Of a stretch of 6,894 bases of DNA, positions 5,741 to 6,894 are shown piece by piece. The notes below the pieces were generated by a model. That model ran no database searches. It saw only the letters and a program-made list of their open reading frames with translations, and was not told the DNA's origin. The stretch lies in assembly GCA_025964215.1 (NCBI GenBank), contig JAOPZG010000238.1:1-6894 (forward strand). The letters run 5' to 3'. The stretch is from Conexibacter sp. (GTDB lineage: Bacteria; Actinomycetota; Thermoleophilia; Solirubrobacterales; Solirubrobacteraceae). The number at the start of each line of letters is the position of its first letter. Positions within the stretch are counted from its first letter, which is position 1. The translations under genes were made by a program, and so were the position numbers.

Positions 5741-6625
5741 TCAGCCCGGAGCGGTATGGGCGAACCCGCCCGATCCATGGACTTCCGCCCGATAGGCCTG
5801 CGGCGCACGGCCGGCGAAGCGCTTGAACGCGCGCGAGAAGTAGAGCTGGTCGCCGTAGCCGACGCGGAAGGCGACCTCCCCCACCGTCAGCTCGGTGAAG
5901 CGCAGCAGCCGCATCGCCTCGACCATCACGCGCTCGACGATCAGCTCCTTCGTCGCCCGGCCGGTGAGCGCGACGAGCGCGCGCGAGAGCGCGGCCGGCG
6001 GGACCGCGAGCGCGTCGGCGTAGTGCGCGACGTCGTGGTGACCGGCGAAGTCGTCCTCGAGCAGCGCGGCGAAGCGGCGGTGCAGCGCGACGTCGGCGTC
6101 GTCGGCCTCCGGCCGCTCGCTGCGCGACGCCGCGTGCCAGCGCTCGAGCCAGAGCAGGACGGTCGCGGTCAGGTGCGCGACGAGCTCCGGCGCGAACGGG
6201 GCCGGAGGACGGCGCGTCTCGGCGTGGAGCGCGTGCAGGACGGCGTCGAGGCGCTCGCGCTCGCCGGGCGGCACCGGGATGGTGCGCCCGCCGCGGCCGC
6301 CGAGCAGCCAGCCGGCGGCGAGCGCGGCGTCGGTGACCCGCAGGATCGCGCCGTCGAGGCCGTCGGCGTGGCGGAACTGGTGGACCTGCCCGCGCGCGAT
6401 CACCGTCACCGTCCCGGGCGCGACGGCCTGCGGCTCGCCGTCGATCACGTGCTCACCGCTGCCCTCGCTGATCCACAAGAGCTCGTGGTAGTCGTGCCGA
6501 TGAGGGTCCCTGATCGGCCCCTCGCCGACGCGGAAGCCCTCGAGCAGGACGACCTCCATGGCCGCGTCGTCGCGCAGCCGGTCGGTCGTCAGTCGCCCCT
6601 CAGCGGTGCGGGATGGCGGGCTCAC
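5741..6625 (-). CDS. AraC-family transcriptional regulator
   Basis: A 294-residue DNA-binding regulator. The N-terminal cupin-like sensor (about 25-110) carries HRHDYHELLWI (42-52), the usual AraC-type ligand-pocket strand, then PGTVTVIARGQVHQF. A helical linker follows (about 120-170). The C-terminal double helix-turn-helix (about 195-280) shows HYADALAVPPAALSRAL, the connecting helix near 228-243, and VAFRVGYGDQLYFSRAFKRF followed by AGRAPQAYR, the canonical second recognition helix and end. The start taken is GTG at 6625, overlapping the benE end by 26 bp, because residues 11-25 (LTTDRLRDD...) look like protein of the same family. ATG at 6559 (residue 23) is the alternative, giving a 40-bp gap; neither has a good Shine-Dalgarno. 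Position between transporter and VOC genes suggests control of those genes, with an aromatic acid as a possible effector (inference). Confidence 0.93.
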   Translation of the reverse strand: MSPPSRTAEGRLTTDRLRDDAAMEVVLLEGFRVGEGPIRDPHRHDYHELLWISEGSGEHVIDGEPQAVAPGTVTVIARGQVHQFRHADGLDGAILRVTDAALAAGWLLGGRGGRTIPVPPGERERLDAVLHALHAETRRPPAPFAPELVAHLTATVLLWLERWHAASRSERPEADDADVALHRRFAALLEDDFAGHHDVAHYADALAVPPAALSRALVALTGRATKELIVERVMVEAMRLLRFTELTVGEVAFRVGYGDQLYFSRAFKRFAGRAPQAYRAEVHGSGGFAHTAPG

Positions 6626-6894
6626 GGGCCTTGCGACCGTAGCGCGCCCGCTGCACGCCCAACAGCACGAGCCCGGCGACGAGCCCCCAGAACGGCGCGC
6701 TGATCCCGATCGCGGTGACGCCGGAGGCGCTGACGACGAACGTGACGATCGCCGCCTCGCGCTGCTCGTCGTCGTCGGTCGCGGCGCGCAGCGCGCCGCC
6801 GAGCGTCCCGAGCAGCGCCAGCCCGGCGACGGCCTCGATCAGGACCGGCGGCGCGGCGCCCAGCAGGACGGTCGCGAGACCCGCGGCGAGGCCG
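6600..6894 (-). CDS. benE: BenE-type benzoate/H+ symporter, C-terminal part (start outside window)
   Basis: The minus strand is open from the right edge to a TGA at 6600-6602, giving the last 97 residues. Hydrophobic segments at fragment residues 1-34 and 46-80 contain AVAGLALLGTLGGALRAA, a polar DDDEQREAAIVTF, then SASGVTAIGISAPFWGLVAGL, and a basic tail (QRARYGRKAREP) to the end. This arrangement matches the end of the BenE family, inner-membrane proteins of about 390-400 residues that import benzoate with protons. About three quarters of the gene lies beyond the window, so specificity and the true start are not visible. The stop lies 26 bp inside the araC frame if that gene begins at GTG 6625, suggesting co-transcription and possibly translational coupling. 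The substrate in this organism is unproven; BenE-like proteins may carry other aromatic acids. Confidence 0.85.
   Translation of the reverse strand, partial: GLAAGLATVLLGAAPPVLIEAVAGLALLGTLGGALRAATDDDEQREAAIVTFVVSASGVTAIGISAPFWGLVAGLVLLGVQRARYGRKAREPAIPHR

Noticed and set aside
4639..5826. Plus-strand open frame of about 395 codons opposite the VOC gene
   Set aside because: It mirrors the VOC coding sequence with low-complexity Val/Asp/Arg/Gly content, and no domain is recognisable.
5489..6703. Plus-strand open frame of about 404 codons opposite araC and benE
   Set aside because: It is antisense to clear AraC and BenE proteins, has no motif, and is another high-GC shadow.

Overview
The window is a G+C-rich bacterial chromosome segment with strongly G/C-biased third codon positions and almost no non-coding DNA. 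The best lineage hint is the C-terminal tail of the gene at 1762-3828. It is a basic, cysteine-bounded module of a style I associate with secreted proteins of Solirubrobacterales/Thermoleophilia (Actinomycetota). This lineage call is inference. No RNA gene, mobile element, CRISPR array or origin was seen.

Layout. 1-699 (+) is the 3' part of a DUF3089-type alpha/beta hydrolase, cut by the left edge. 700-1731 (-) is a polytopic membrane protein of the lysylphosphatidylglycerol synthase TM family (UPF0104-like). 1762-3828 (+) is a secreted CocE/NonD (peptidase S15) hydrolase with an extra C-terminal module. 3825-4730 (-) is a secreted class-2-type lipase. 4819-5718 (-) is a two-domain VOC protein resembling catechol 2,3-dioxygenase (CatE). 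5741-6625 (-) is an AraC-family regulator. 6600-6894 (-) is the C-terminal end of a BenE-type benzoate/H+ symporter, cut by the right edge.

How they fit together. The right half reads leftward as benE, araC, VOC dioxygenase and then lipase. The first two overlap, the next gap is 22 bp, and the last is 88 bp with a strong Shine-Dalgarno before the lipase. The first three genes look like a small aromatic uptake/sensing/ring-cleavage unit; the substrate is not shown by sequence. The left half alternates strand gene by gene and carries three hydrolases of the alpha/beta fold, at least two of them exported, around one membrane protein. Both convergent junctions have abutting or overlapping stop codons inside short perfect palindromes, and the one divergent junction is only 30 bp.

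I see no convincing new defence, mobile or signalling system here. The most notable items are the C-terminal module of the S15 hydrolase, the hydrolase cluster with a DUF3089 member, the benE-araC-catE arrangement, and the extreme compaction of the gene junctions.
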